Notes under the pieces: generated by a model | Database searches by the model: none | The model's input: the letters and a program-made list of their open reading frames with translations, nothing else | What the model was told of the DNA's origin: nothing | Position numbers and translations under genes: made by a program | Source of the DNA: Anisodus tanguticus | Taxonomy: Eukaryota > Streptophyta > Magnoliopsida > Solanales > Solanaceae | Length of the DNA: 64,000 nt | Direction: 5' to 3' | Assembly: GCA_034509755.1 (NCBI GenBank) | Contig: CM067561.1 | Coordinates: 4,034,646-4,098,645 of the forward strand | In this document: piece by piece, positions 23,801 through 33,600 of the stretch | Layout of the letters: each line of letters begins with the position of its first letter | Position numbering within the stretch: the stretch's first letter is position 1

Positions 23801-25532
23801 TTATGTAAGAAGTTATTGATTGATATTATCCAGACATAAAAGTTTCTACTGCATTTGGTATTTTGTTAGCTCTTTAGATTCGTTGTATGATAACATTATT
23901 GTCTATAAGCGATTTGATTTTTTTTGGAACGAGTATGTGTTTATTCTGTGTCTTTTGCTGCAGGGTCATGATATTCTCATGGCAACCATGCTTAATGGAG
24001 CAGCCATTATGGATGGAGCATTACTTCTAATTGCTGCCAATGAGAGCTGTCCCCAGCCTCAGACATCTGAACATTTAGCTGCTGTTGAAATTATGCGCCT
24101 CCAACATATAATAATTCTTCAAAATAAAGTTGATCTTGTTCAGGAAAATGTTGCCATAAATCAGCATGAAGCTATTCAGAAATTTATTCAGGTTAGTGGT
24201 ATACGGTATTGGTTAGCCTCGCACTATCTTTGTGCTTGATCCATGAAGCTATATAATGATACTGTACTTCGACACCATGTTCAGGGAACTGTAGCAGATG
24301 GTGCCCCAGTTGTACCAATCTCTGCTCAACTGAAGTATAACATTGATGTTGTTTGTGAATATATTGTGAAAAGAATTCCAATTCCTGTGAGGGATTTCAC
24401 TTCACCACCAAATATGATTGTTATCCGGTCATTTGACGTTAATAAACCTGGTTTTGAAGTTGATGATATCAGAGGTGGCGTTGCTGGTGGCAGTATTTTG
24501 AAGGTATTTTTATCCTTTAACTAGCTAATACGCTACACTCACAACATCTCTTTGGTCATAGAGCTTTGGTGATTGACCTGACAGACCATTCTTGGTTTCA
24601 TCATTTACCATAGTAGGGTGCTTATAGAACCTGGACATTTAAGATAATCTCATAGCAGGATTTACATACTTGGTGTCAGCAGTTCAATTCTTTGTGCAGG
24701 GTGTGTTGAAGGTAAATCAATTGATTGAGGTTCGTCCAGGTATTGTTGTCAAGGATGAAAGTGGCAACATTAAATGTACCCCCATATATTCAAGAATCGT
24801 GTCATTGTTTGCCGAGCAAAATGAACTACAATTTGCTGTGCCTGGAGGCCTTATTGGAGTTGGAACCACCATGGATCCGACACTGACACGTGCTGATCGA
24901 TTGGTCGGACAAGTTCTTGGGGAGGTTGGGTCACTTCCTGAAGTTTTCGTCGAACTAGAGGTAAATGACTTGTTCAAAACAATTCAGAATATAACAGCTA
25001 AAATTTGACTGTTAGATATCTCCTATCAACTGTTTTTAGGTAATGAATATGTTATACAAGTTTTGTACTGCGTTATCTGTTGTAAAGAATTATCATTTCC
25101 TTTTCCTATTTTATTGTTTTTGAGTTAACTTTTAGTTGAGTAGGCTCACTCATTAGATCCATTTAATTTTCTACAGCCATGTGCTTGCATATCCTTCATT
25201 GAATCTAGGGTTACTCCTTTGCAATGCAGGTGAATTTCTTTTTGCTTCGTCGTCTTTTGGGTGTGAGGACAAAGGACACGGAAAGGCAGGGTAAAGTTTC
25301 GAAGTTGGCAAAGGGAGAAATCCTTATGTTAAATATAGGGTCTATGTCAACTGGGGCTCGCGTTGTCGCTGTTAAAAATGTGTTTGCAAAACTGCAATTA
25401 ACGTCCCCAGTGTGTACCAGCAAAGGTGAAAAAATTGCTCTTAGCCGGAGAATTGAGAAGCATTGGCGTCTTATTGGTTGGGGTCAAATCCAAGCTGGTA
25501 TTACTCTTGATGTTCCACCGTGCCCCGTCTAA
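17871..25532 (+). CDS. Translation initiation factor eIF2 subunit gamma (eight coding exons, 464 aa)
   Basis: The gamma subunit is the GTP-binding core of eIF2, which carries initiator Met-tRNA to the 40S ribosome in the cytoplasm. Coding exons: 17871-17976, 18132-18193, 22047-22159, 22237-22339, 23964-24191, 24285-24503, 24700-24960, 25230-25532. All introns are GT-AG and the frames join without a break to a TAA, giving 464 residues, the usual plant length. GTPase motifs are intact: G1 GHVAHGKS (39-46), G3 DCPGHD (126-131), G4 NKVD (182-185) and SAQ (217-219). The zinc-binding insert has Cys 82, 87, 92 and 106. Domains 2 and 3 follow to the end (GWGQIQAGITLDVPPCPV). The ATG at 17871 is the only start because of the upstream in-frame stop. 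The intron 18194-22046 is swollen by nested LINEs, and 22340-23963 holds a MITE. The gene looks functional. Confidence 0.97.
18776..19485 (-). mobile_element. L1-type LINE relic (L1-B), C-terminal part
   Basis: On the minus strand, broken frames give VDIFLHLLQMLNSLPQ, then GTFTVKSCYSLLANP, then WKSMWKNMAPYKVKCFSRLI and CRKCSLREKEEDNNHLFLHC. This is the zf-RVT domain that ends plant L1 ORF2 proteins. A final part (18976-18776) resembles the extreme C-terminus (GIWKERN ... DEYDSLDIVDFISS). It lies in the eIF2-gamma intron, antisense to the gene, and is non-functional. Confidence 0.65.
19490..21324 (+). mobile_element. L1-type LINE (L1-A), 5'-truncated, with nested RTE insertion
   Basis: Plus-strand broken frames run NWLGDGCF, then VAEVWTPPDWDI, then GSGVYMVNVAYKKMN, then WKHIWKIKIPHKVACFIWLL and CYLCREEAET (zf-RVT, to about 19960). 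After the RTE insertion (20158-21070) the same protein resumes at 21075 with RNSSCFEDSGNLLQKIKLNC and FCFWCNQFYTEDTVAILDVL, then a stop at about 21215. An L1 3' untranslated part and an A-tract (21316-21323) close it. It is flanked on both sides by minus-strand L1 sequence. Confidence 0.72.
20158..21070 (-). mobile_element. RTE-type LINE (RTE-2), 5'-truncated
   Basis: On the minus strand, 21064-20633 is an open frame of 143 codons. It covers the RTE protein end: CDKKVPPKLKGKFYRVVVRP, MLYGAECW, MRMLRWMCGHTRRDRIRN, RLRWFGHVQRR, RRGRGRPKKYWGEVIRRD. The RTE 3' untranslated part and a (TTG)n tail follow; on the plus strand they appear as CAACAACAAC at 20159. RT catalytic and endonuclease parts are lost. 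It interrupts L1-A in the W-W-T-I/N region near its C-terminus. The long open frame suggests this is the youngest RTE copy here. Confidence 0.85.
21325..21650 (-). mobile_element. L1-type LINE relic, RT thumb region
   Basis: Minus-strand frames give KLSNWKTRYLSLGSRLILI, then DSLPTYTVSLFPMPGSVIER, then LCRELLWQSNMEKISRMKHG, and, after a shift, GGLGI-like and NKSL remnants. This order is typical of the segment after the L1 RT core. It may be the 5' part of L1-B (18776-19485), split by L1-A, but about 130 residues between the two parts are missing. Confidence 0.6.
21733..21758. repeat. (CT)13 microsatellite
   Basis: A perfect CT dinucleotide run in the eIF2-gamma intron. Confidence 0.95.
22670..23337. 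mobile_element. Mutator-like MITE with long inverted ends
   Basis: The ends are inverted repeats of about 110 bp at roughly 80% match. The left one begins TAGGTTAACTACACTAAACA; the right one ends TGTTTACTGTAGTTAACC. The inner part is A+T-rich with no coding capacity. Direct flanks GTATTTTAT (22661-22669) and GTATTTTGT (23338-23346) look like a 9-bp target duplication with one change, the length expected for Mutator-like elements. It sits in the eIF2-gamma intron 22340-23963. Confidence 0.75.
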
Positions 25533-25900
25533 GTGAATCGAATTAGTCAGTTACTGAAAGAACAGGGATTAAGTAGTGAAACAGCATAAGACGGTATTAG
25601 ATGTAGGAAGGCAGGCAGTTGCTGGGAACAATTTTTGTCAGATGGAGGAGAAAACATTATTTGGAGTTTTCATTACTTTATGATCTGCAATATTTTATTT
25701 TCCCTGCTTACATTTATGTTTCTCCCACTCATTTTCTTGCCTTGTTTGAGTGGTGTTGTACCTTGTAATGTTCGGGTGGATGTGAAAATGAGTTCCATCG
25801 GAAATATTGAGCTTGCGGCAGAATTTGAACAACCTTGAATTGTCTCTTGCAGTTTATAATTGCTTTGCATCATCTGCCACTGAAATGCGGAGATTTTCGA
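25533..25900 (+). other. 3' untranslated region of eIF2-gamma (end approximate)
   Basis: Directly after the TAA, the sequence is moderately A+T-rich with T-rich stretches near 25680-25740 and GTAATGTTCGGG near 25766. The poly(A) site is not clear; the right end is a guess. Confidence 0.4.
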
Positions 25901-26329
25901 AGACAAATCTGGGTCGGCACTGTTGATTATCGTCTCTTCGTCTACAATTAAGGTTGTAAATCATATGAAGATCACACATACGTCATTATGGTCTACTGGT
26001 TTAGGTATATATCTAGTATCATAAAGTCATAGTAACTTCCAGATTTAGGTAAATATCTAACGTAATTACCCAACTAGAGACATCATTTTTGGGGGAGAGA
26101 TTAGGCCTTGCTCTATAGTTAGAGCCTCTAAGGACTCCAAATGGTTGGACTTTATGAAATGTCAAAAGTCAATTTGCCTCGTGGACGATTGAGAGTGCCG
26201 CCTATCAAGGGTATTGATAAAATGACATATATGGAATGGAATTTAGACTTGCCACCTAAAGTAAATTTTGAGCCAACTTTTCCTCTATGCTAGGAAATCT
26301 CGTGTTAAAGAAATTCAACAATTTATATA
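25901..26329. other. Intergenic DNA between eIF2-gamma and RTE-3
   Basis: No gene seen. A short open stretch at 26144-26293 (starting MVGLYEMSKVNLPRGR) has no family I recognise. Confidence 0.4.
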
Positions 26330-28965
26330 TTTATATCAATGGATGCATTGGGTCAACTCCGAGGGTGTATGAGTGCAGGGGGGTTTTGGTTTAGGGGTCA
26401 TGAATGAAGGAGGATTTTCACTTTTCGATTTTGCAAGAGCTTTTGTGTTGGTGATAGCTATCTCGAATTTCTCGAAGAAAGAGAAGCACTTGGTGACCTT
26501 TTATAGTACATTGGCTAAGACCCAGATAAGTTATTTGCTTCCTAATCCTTAGAAAGATGATAAAGGCTTTGTAAAGAATGCAAAGTTATTTTAAGTGAGA
26601 ATCTTATGACCAATAAGTTATTGGTGATGAATTTGGAGATCAAGAGGAAAAAAGAAGAAGAGGATTGTGGATGATCGACCAATGATTGAATGGGCTAGCT
26701 TGACTATAGTCAGTCCCCTAGAGTTGCAAGTAGAAGTTGATTGTTATGGGAGCTTGGGAGAGTAGTGGGGATGTGAGCAGTATGTGGGATAGAACTGCTA
26801 GTTGCACTAGGAAAACGGCTAGACAGGTGTTGGGGGGTTTCGAGAGGTAGATTTGATGGGCATAGAAGAGACTGGTAGTGGAATGGAGAAGTCCAAGGGA
26901 AGGTAAAGTCAAAGATGATTGGGTATGCGAAGTTGGTGGAAAGTAGGAAAGAGGATGAAAAACAGACGAATAGGGAACGATACAAAATGGCGAAGATGGA
27001 AGCAAAGTTAGCGGTTATGGAAACAAAGACGACAACTTTTGAATGCATATACGAGGAATTAGCGGACAAGGGCGGGGATAAAAAGTTATATAGGCTAGCC
27101 AAAGCGAGAGAAATGAGAGCTCGTGACTTGGACCAAGTGAGGTACATCAAAGACAAGGACAATAAAGTATCGGTGAATGAGACACTCATTAGATGGAGAT
27201 GACAATCATACTTTCATTAACTCTTGAACGATGAGGGGAAAGAGACGTTTGTACTAAGCGATTTGGAGTAATCAGAGAGGCTTCATGATTTTGGGTATTA
27301 TAGGTGTATAAAGCTGCATGAGGTTAGAGTGCTATTCATAGGATGTATAGGGGAAGAACGACCGGGCCTGACGAGATTTCAGTGGAATTTTGAAAGAGCG
27401 TAGACAAGGCAAGTATGAAGTGCTGACTGAGTTGTTTAATGGCATTTCAAGACGACAAAGATGCTCGAAGATTAGGTGGAGTATAATGATTCCGTTGCAA
27501 GAACAAAGGTGACATTCAGAATTGCAACAACTATAGGAGTAACAAGCTTCTAAACAACACTATGAAAGTTTGAGGGATGATGATGGAGATGAGGGGTGAG
27601 GACATTTTTGAAAACCGATTTGGATTCATATCAGGGCACTCGACTACAAAAGTCATTCATCTTGTAAGAAGACTGGTGGAGCAATATAGGGAGAGAAAGC
27701 AGGACTTACGCATGGTGTTCATCGACCTAAAAAAGCTTGCGACAAAGTCCCAAGGGAGGTGTTATAAAGATTCTTAGAGGCTAGGGGTGTACCTGTGACG
27801 TACACTAGAGCGATCGAGGACATGTACGAAGGACAAGTGCCATGGTGTATGTTATTTATGGATGACATAGTTTTGATTAACAAAACTTGAGATAGAATTA
27901 ACAATAAGCTGAAGGTTTGGAGACTAATCCTGGAGTCTAAAGAATTCAGGTTGAGCAGAACTGAGACAGTATACTTGGAGTGCAATTTCAATGACGTTAC
28001 ACATGAGGTTGATGTGGAAGTGAGGTTTGAAACGCATGTCATCTAATAAAGAAGGAGTTTCAAGTATCTAGGGTCTGTTATCCAAAGAAATGGGGAGGTT
28101 GACGATGACGCCACACACCATATTGGTGTAGGGTGGATGAAATGGAGACTCGCCACTAGAGTCTTGTGTGATAAGAAGGTGATACCAAAACTCAAAGGCA
28201 ACTTCTACAAGATGATGGTTAGACCAACTATGTTGTATGAAACAGACGTTGGCTAGTCAAGAACTCTCACATTCAGAAGATAAAGTTGCGGAAATGAGGA
28301 TGCTGAGATGGATGTTTGGACATACTAGGAGAGATATGATTAGAAATGAAGATATCCGGGTCAAGTTGGGAGTAGCTTCGGTGGGGGACAAGATGCGGGA
28401 AATGAGATAAAGATGGTTCACTATGTGAAGAGGAGATGCACACACCCTTGTGTGGAGGTGTGAGAGGTTAGCTATGGAAGATTTCAGGAGTGGTAGAGGT
28501 CGAAGAAGTATTGGGGAGATGTGATATGATATGGAGTAGTTACAACTTACCGAGGAAATGACCTTAGATAGGAGGTTGTGGAGGATACGAATTAAGGTAA
28601 AAGGTTTGCCAATAGTAGAGCGTTATCTCGCTTATCCTTCTATACTAGTAGTCGTAGAATTATCCTTGTAGTTTCATGTCTTTCAATTTAGGTTATTATT
28701 TGTTGCTTCTTATACTTCGGTTATCGTAAAATTTTGTGGTAATTACTGTCAGAATGCTTTATCATGCTTCCTATCTTTTTTGCGCATGACTTCTTCATTC
28801 ACGTTATTTTCTTTTCCGAACTACTTTGAATTATTTTCTTCAAGCCGAGGGTCTATCGAAAACAACCTCTACCTCCAAGGTAGGGGTAAGGTTTCTGTAC
28901 ACTCTGCCCTTTTCAGGCCCTACTTTGTGGGATTACACTTGGTATGTTATTGTTATTGTTGATCG
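26330..28965 (+). mobile_element. RTE-type LINE (RTE-3), includes endonuclease end, heavily mutated
   Basis: This is the longest RTE copy in the window. It starts within the endonuclease domain (NGCIGST near 26336, then a region matching the AKTQI and DCKVI-type endonuclease end). It continues through the linker (26915-27202, with GGDKKLYRLAKAREMRARDL) and an RT core with NRFGFISGHSTTKVIHLVRR and FMDD in place of FADD near 27856. The C-terminal block is near 28300-28500, followed by the untranslated end with GGTCTATCGAAAACAACC and a TTATTGTTATTGTTG tail (28945-28964). Many stops and frameshifts: a dead copy, older than RTE-2 by its decay. Confidence 0.82.
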
Positions 28966-28967
28966 TT

Positions 28968-29460
28968 CTATCTATCTATTGTATATTAAAAGCATAAAAA
29001 CCCTTAGTGAAATTTCGTTCGCTCTTTTTATCCTCTAAATATAAATTGTACATTATATAGTTATTATCCTAATATTTTGGGATTTATATATTAAATTTTT
29101 TCTTATTTTACCAAAAAAAAGATTCTCTCCTTATTTAATAACTATGTTGAAAGTTCTAATATTTAGAACTTTAAAACCAATTAAAATTTCAACTTATATA
29201 AATTATTTAACTATATAACATAGCTACAATACATTATTAGAATTTAATATCAAATTTTAACTCATTTCTCTATTATCTTTTTGTTCTTCCGCTTCTTTTA
29301 TGCGTTTTCTAAGAACCACATTTATGACAACTTATATTTGTTCAATGTGTTGCTTAGTTTCAACGTTGGATTTCTGAAAATTATTAATTTCTTATAATTT
29401 ATGAAAACTAGTGCTTAAATATGTATATACAAAATAATCATGTAAAATTGATGATATTTG
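28968..29460 (+). other. A+T-rich DNA; possible Helitron 5' end
   Basis: CTATCTATTGTATATTAAAA followed by GCATAAAAACCCTTAG resembles the 5' start of plant Helitrons (TC...TATTAAAAG). No matching 3' hairpin with CTRR was found, so this is weak. Otherwise no gene or repeat seen. Confidence 0.25.
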
Positions 29461-29464
29461 TTTT

Positions 29465-29645
29465 TTGGTTTTTCATTCGGTGTCCAGCAATTGCATTGGG
29501 GTCCGACTATATCCAGATTCACACCGATAGAGTTCATTTATGGGGACAACACTCTTTACTAAGGATTTTTTCATACTCAAGGCTCGAACCCCTCTGATTA
29601 AGGGAGGAGCAACCTCATCTACTGCACCATATCTTTTGGTGATAC
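29465..29645 (-). mobile_element. tRNA-derived SINE
   Basis: On the minus strand the sequence has a polymerase III A box TGGTGCAGTAGATGAGG (29629-29613) and a B box GGTTCGAGCC (29590-29581) about 22 bases later. A body of about 100 bases and an A-rich 3' end (AACCAAAAAAC) follow. TGATA on both sides may be the target duplication. The family was not identified with certainty. Confidence 0.65.
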
Positions 29646-29997
29646 ATTCCTCATTGACATCGACATTTATTTCCTTTTAAAACAAATTAATCCTTCAATA
29701 TCAGACTTTAGTGTTTACATAGGCAAATTTTCTTTCTATGTTTTATATGTTTAATTATTTATTATAAAATATTAACTTCACAGTAGTCATTTTTAAATTT
29801 GACATTGTCTTTTATCGATTTGTTTCTAGAAGCTATAGCGCCAACTCCTTAATCTTACCTAAACATCAAAGGACTCAATTTTTTGTCTTATTGACAAATC
29901 TTGAAAGAAATGTGATATTTGTGTTGTTTATTTGTTTTTATTAACAATATTTTTTATAAGATATTCCTATAGAAGTCATCAGAAATCATAATAAGAC

Positions 29998-30066
29998 ATA
30001 AAAAGAACAGTCCGGTGCACTAAGTTCCCGCTATGCGCGGAGTTTGAAGAAGGACCGGACCACAAG
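29998..30066 (-). mobile_element. Au-like SINE, 3' fragment
   Basis: The minus strand reads TTGTGGTCCGGTCCTTC, then CCGCGCATAGCGGGAACTTA and GTGCACCGGACTG, close to the 3' half of the plant Au SINE as I know it. The tRNA-like 5' half is missing. Confidence 0.55.
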
Positions 30067-30149
30067 AATCTTTGAAAAATAATTGGAATGGGTCTAAGCT
30101 GCTCCATTTTCAAATTTTCTCCATCTTTGACATCCTCACCCCCAAATGA

Positions 30150-31141
30150 ACTAGTCTTCAAATATGATTTAATAAACTTTTCTTTGCAACTCTAGTATCA
30201 TTTCTTCAACATCGGCATCATTCACTACTTTCGGGTTGTTCGGTTTGCAATCCACCATTAACTCTTCCAAATTAATCTTGACCGCATCTTTCATGGAACC
30301 CAACTCAAGAATACTCTTTTACTATTTGTTGTTGAACATTGCATGTTTCAACCTTTAAATTAAATATGGCCTCCAAGTCCCGGATAGCAATTTCAAGTAG
30401 CTCCAATTCTTGACTTTGCTCAACTTTCATCTTTAGAAATTCTTTCATCATCCATGAAATACCTTCACGGTGATCTCCAAAGACTCCAAGTTGTTGAGCT
30501 TGATTCGATAGTCAATCTTGGCTTACAATCTCCACTTCGTCAAGTATTTCTTTAGGGTAGGGTTCGTTCAAGGCTTGCAATAATCCATCGACGGTGAAAT
30601 CCATATTTTGGACGGCTTCATCATCTTCATGTTAAACGTTTTCCCACCATTTGATCAAAACTTTCCCAATAATTCCATTCCTCCAGGTTATGCTACTTAA
30701 CATTTCCTCAATTTCATCTTTTTGAGAGCTAGAGACTTCTTCTTCACAGTTTTGTTATTCTTCAATTTGAACCACTTCTACATTTCCTTGACTTTCATCA
30801 TGGCCATAAAAATTTTGGGCTCATCCCTTGAGCTTGAAGTCTCTTCTTCCACCAATCCATATTGAGGAGTAAACAAGAGTTGGTTTCCTCAAGGAGTTTA
30901 TTTCCTCTTTTCAATGCCTCACCATTTGTTAAGATAGATTGTAGGAGGATTTTTTTCTCCTCCTCCAATTTAGATTCCCGCTCCATGTAGGTTTGGACCA
31001 TTGTTTGAATGTCTTTAAATCCGACACTATCCCGGGAGCATTTTCACAATCTTGTCAAAAGTGAGGTCCTCCACAATATGGACATGGATCATCAAAATAA
31101 GGGTTGCAACCATAAAATCCTTTTTCAATACATGATGCCAT
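30150..31141 (-). pseudogene. gag-like remnant of element F
   Basis: The frame opens with ATG at 31141, about 140 bases after the primer site: MASCIEKGFYGCNPYFDDPC. It has a zinc knuckle C-P-Y-C-G-G-P-H-...-C (CX2CX3HX4C), interrupted by a stop inside. Further on, a charged, coiled-coil-like part (31001-30798; ERESKLEEEKKILLQSIL) and acidic/lysine-rich pieces follow in shifting frames to about 30150. Non-functional. Confidence 0.5.
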
Positions 31142-31282
31142 GATTACACAAGTAACAAATAAAAAACTACTAACACAAAGAAACACAATCACAAACACAT
31201 ATTCACAAAGACTTACAAAAATGTACAAAATTTGAACAAAGCCTTTTCAGTTTACTTTCTAAACTAACTCAATACGTCAATT

Positions 31283-31302
31283 GTTCCCCGGAAACGGCAC
31301 CA
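31283..31302 (-). other. Primer-binding site of element F (tRNA-Asp type)
   Basis: The minus strand reads TGGTGCCGTTTCCGGGGAAC, close to the TGGCGCCGTTGCCGGGGA site used by Athila/Tat-type elements. Confidence 0.65.
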
Positions 31303-31312
31303 AAATTGATAG

Positions 31313-32822
31313 TGTCCAAATTCACTCCTCAAAGAAAAAGTGTAAACGGTCGTCGCAATATAATTTACCCAACTAGAAGTCGGGATTGAATCCACATGGG
31401 ACAATATACGTGGGCAATTAAGCTAGTTATGAAATTGTCATCAATTAAGCTAAGCAAAATAATTTTCAATAATTGATTTTTATATAAAATGAATAAAGAT
31501 AAAACTAACTAATGGGGAGCACAAGCTATAGAGATTTGAGGCTTTTGAACATAGCAATTTAATTTAAACTCAATAATGATCAATTGTAAGTAATTATCTA
31601 CCACTGATTAATCATGGGTCAAACAAATAGCCTTGGAATCTCAATTACCCACTAATGCCTCTCGACTATTTAGCGGATTTATCTTAGCTAATTTTCTCGA
31701 ATCAAACTAAGAAGCATTAATCACATTCCAATTTTAGGCTACACTAGGATTTTTTCTATCTCTAGGTTAAACCTATTAGATGAGGTTTAAAGCCTCAAAT
31801 CGTGATAACTAATCTAACCCAATCCCTAATTTTCTATCTCAAGTTTAATTAAGGATAAATGGGCAAGTCCTAGGGTTAGCTAATCCTTTGGAAACATTCA
31901 ATAACAAGATTAATTAAATAAATAAGAGACCCATTTCATAAATAGTAAGAAATAATCAATACAAAAGCAACTGGAGTTAAATACAAATATTACTCAACAA
32001 GTCTTTACAACTCTTTTGTCTAAAGTCATCACTCACACCAAATATAACACTACAAAGCAAGGAAATAAAGATATGAAGTAAGAAATGTTCATTAATGGCT
32101 TCAAGTCTTCACTTCCAAGGTGATGGGTGATGAAACCCTAGCCTCCAAAGCTTGTTCTTCCTCTTATAAGCTCTCAAAATATGTTGGAGAATGAGTTGTG
32201 GTATTTTGGTATGAGTTGGTGTGTTTCTTGTTTTTCTCAAATCCTAGACAAGGCTTATATAGGGACTCAAAATTTCGAACTCACTTAATTATAAAAATGC
32301 CACTGACATCCACTTTATGACCGCAAATGAGACCGCGGAATAGGTCTGCGGTCTATAAAATGGGTTTAGGGTTCGCACAGTGGTCTTCTATCTTGACTGT
32401 CTCGAACTGCGGCAGGAAATGCAGTTCGCAGAAATGCTCCAAAGCATCACAATCTGAGCTGGAACTGTTGAGGAGCAGTAGTTCGCAGACTGGACTACGG
32501 TCCGTAGAACGGAAGTGCGGACCGTAGAGTGGGTCTAACTTCGGGGCTTCAAATTCCTCTATTCACTGTTTGAATCTGCGATGCAGCCTTCCCATCTGTG
32601 TTCAACAGTCTGATTCTGTGGTGCGCAGATCTGGTCTTTGTTGCATTTCTTCCTTTTTACGACTCTTTTGTTCATGTTTATGCTCTTTTCCTCCTTTCTG
32701 ATGTCCCGATGCAAAATTCCTACAAACTCAAAATAAACATAAGAAATGATATTAAAACTTATTTAAAGGGCTTGAAAAGCTTAAGAAAAGGGTATAAAAA
32801 TGGGTAATTTCATGGCACATCA
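31313..32822 (-). repeat. 5' LTR of element F (1510 bp)
   Basis: On the minus strand it starts TGATGTGCCATGAAATTACC at 32822 and ends TTTGGACA at 31313. A TATA box is at 32263-32252 on the same strand. The primer site next to its inner end confirms it is the 5' LTR. Confidence 0.65.
32252..32263 (-). promoter_or_regulatory. TATA box of LTR F
   Basis: The minus strand reads CCTATATAAGCC, a strong TATA box in the expected orientation. Confidence 0.5.
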
Positions 32823-33600
32823 ACCCCCAACACCCTCCAAAAAAATTTAATTTTTTAAAAAAAGTTGTAAAAAGTTTTTTGTTTTTGGTTTCACTCCCCC
32901 CTCCCCGTGACCCATCCCACCGCCCCTCTAAAAAAATTATTTTTTTATAAAAGAGTTTTTAACTTTTTTTTGTTTCCACACCACCAACCAATCTACCCCC
33001 ACCCCGTGTCCCGCATCCCTATCTCCTCTCGAATTTTCTAGTTCATATATTTTATTTTACTTGTATAAAAATTTTATATAAAAAAAATTACGTGGTTAAA
33101 TTTGGTGTGTGTGGGTTGTGATTGGGGGAGGAAGGGGAAGTGGCAGGGGTGGGGGTAAGAAAAAATTCTCAATTTTTATAAAAATAAAATAAAATATATT
33201 AAATAAAAAATTGGTAGGGGGTGGGGTGGGTGGGTGGTGTTTTAGGTGAAACTGTGGTGTGGGGTTGGGGTAGGGATGGGGAAGATGAAGTGTGTTCGAG
33301 GGTGGGATTCGATTGGGTGGTAGGTGGGGTGGGTGGTGAAGGGTGGGTGCTTGAGGTGGGTGGTGAGTGAGGTTGGTGGTGGGTGTGTGGGGTGTGGGGT
33401 GGTGGGTTGGATGGAGCTTGGGTGAGTATTTTTCAAAAAATATTTTTTACTAACGAATCGAACATGAGAAAATAAGTAAGAAATTCACTTATTTTGTACT
33501 AACCAAATTAACATGAAAAAATAAGTAAGATATTCACTTGTTTTCCAAAATTTTCGTGGAAAACATTTTCTTCATGCCTAATTAACACACCCTAAAGAGT
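32823..33600. other. Low-complexity region with G-rich tract
   Basis: Alternates between poly(A)/(T)-rich stretches (32830-33080) and a strongly G-rich plus strand (33110-33430). The right end (about 33440-33595) has the ATTTTCGTGGAAAACATTTTC and GGTGTGTTAATTAG-type (minus strand) motifs common at hAT-type MITE ends, so the whole may be a decayed MITE. The minus-strand open frame here (33436-33242) is only His/Pro/Thr low complexity. Confidence 0.4.
33217..33235 (+). other. Potential G-quadruplex
   Basis: Four G runs of 5, 4, 3 and 3 separated by single T bases: an ideal short-loop quadruplex motif. GGG and GGGG runs continue to 33420. Confidence 0.7.

Larger units (their letters stand above)
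30067..32822 (-). mobile_element. LTR retrotransposon F: 5' LTR plus gag only, truncated
   Basis: Minus-strand order: LTR (32822-31313), a 10-base gap, tRNA-Asp-type primer site (31302-31283), leader, and gag-like ORF from 31141. No protease, RT or integrase follows before the sequence changes near 30070. Either the element was truncated by a deletion, or it belongs to the non-autonomous gag-only class (TR-GAG-like). No 3' LTR is seen. Confidence 0.6.

Noticed and set aside
26710..27189. Minus-strand open frames of 95 and 159 codons
   Set aside because: Shadow of the RTE-3 LINE, whose plus strand carries the recognisable protein.
29998..30066. Helitron 3' hairpin (CCCGCTATGCGCGG)
   Set aside because: The fit to the Au SINE 3' half is better and no CTRR end follows.
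33242..33436. His/Pro/Thr-rich minus-strand frame
   Set aside because: Complement of the G-rich low-complexity tract.
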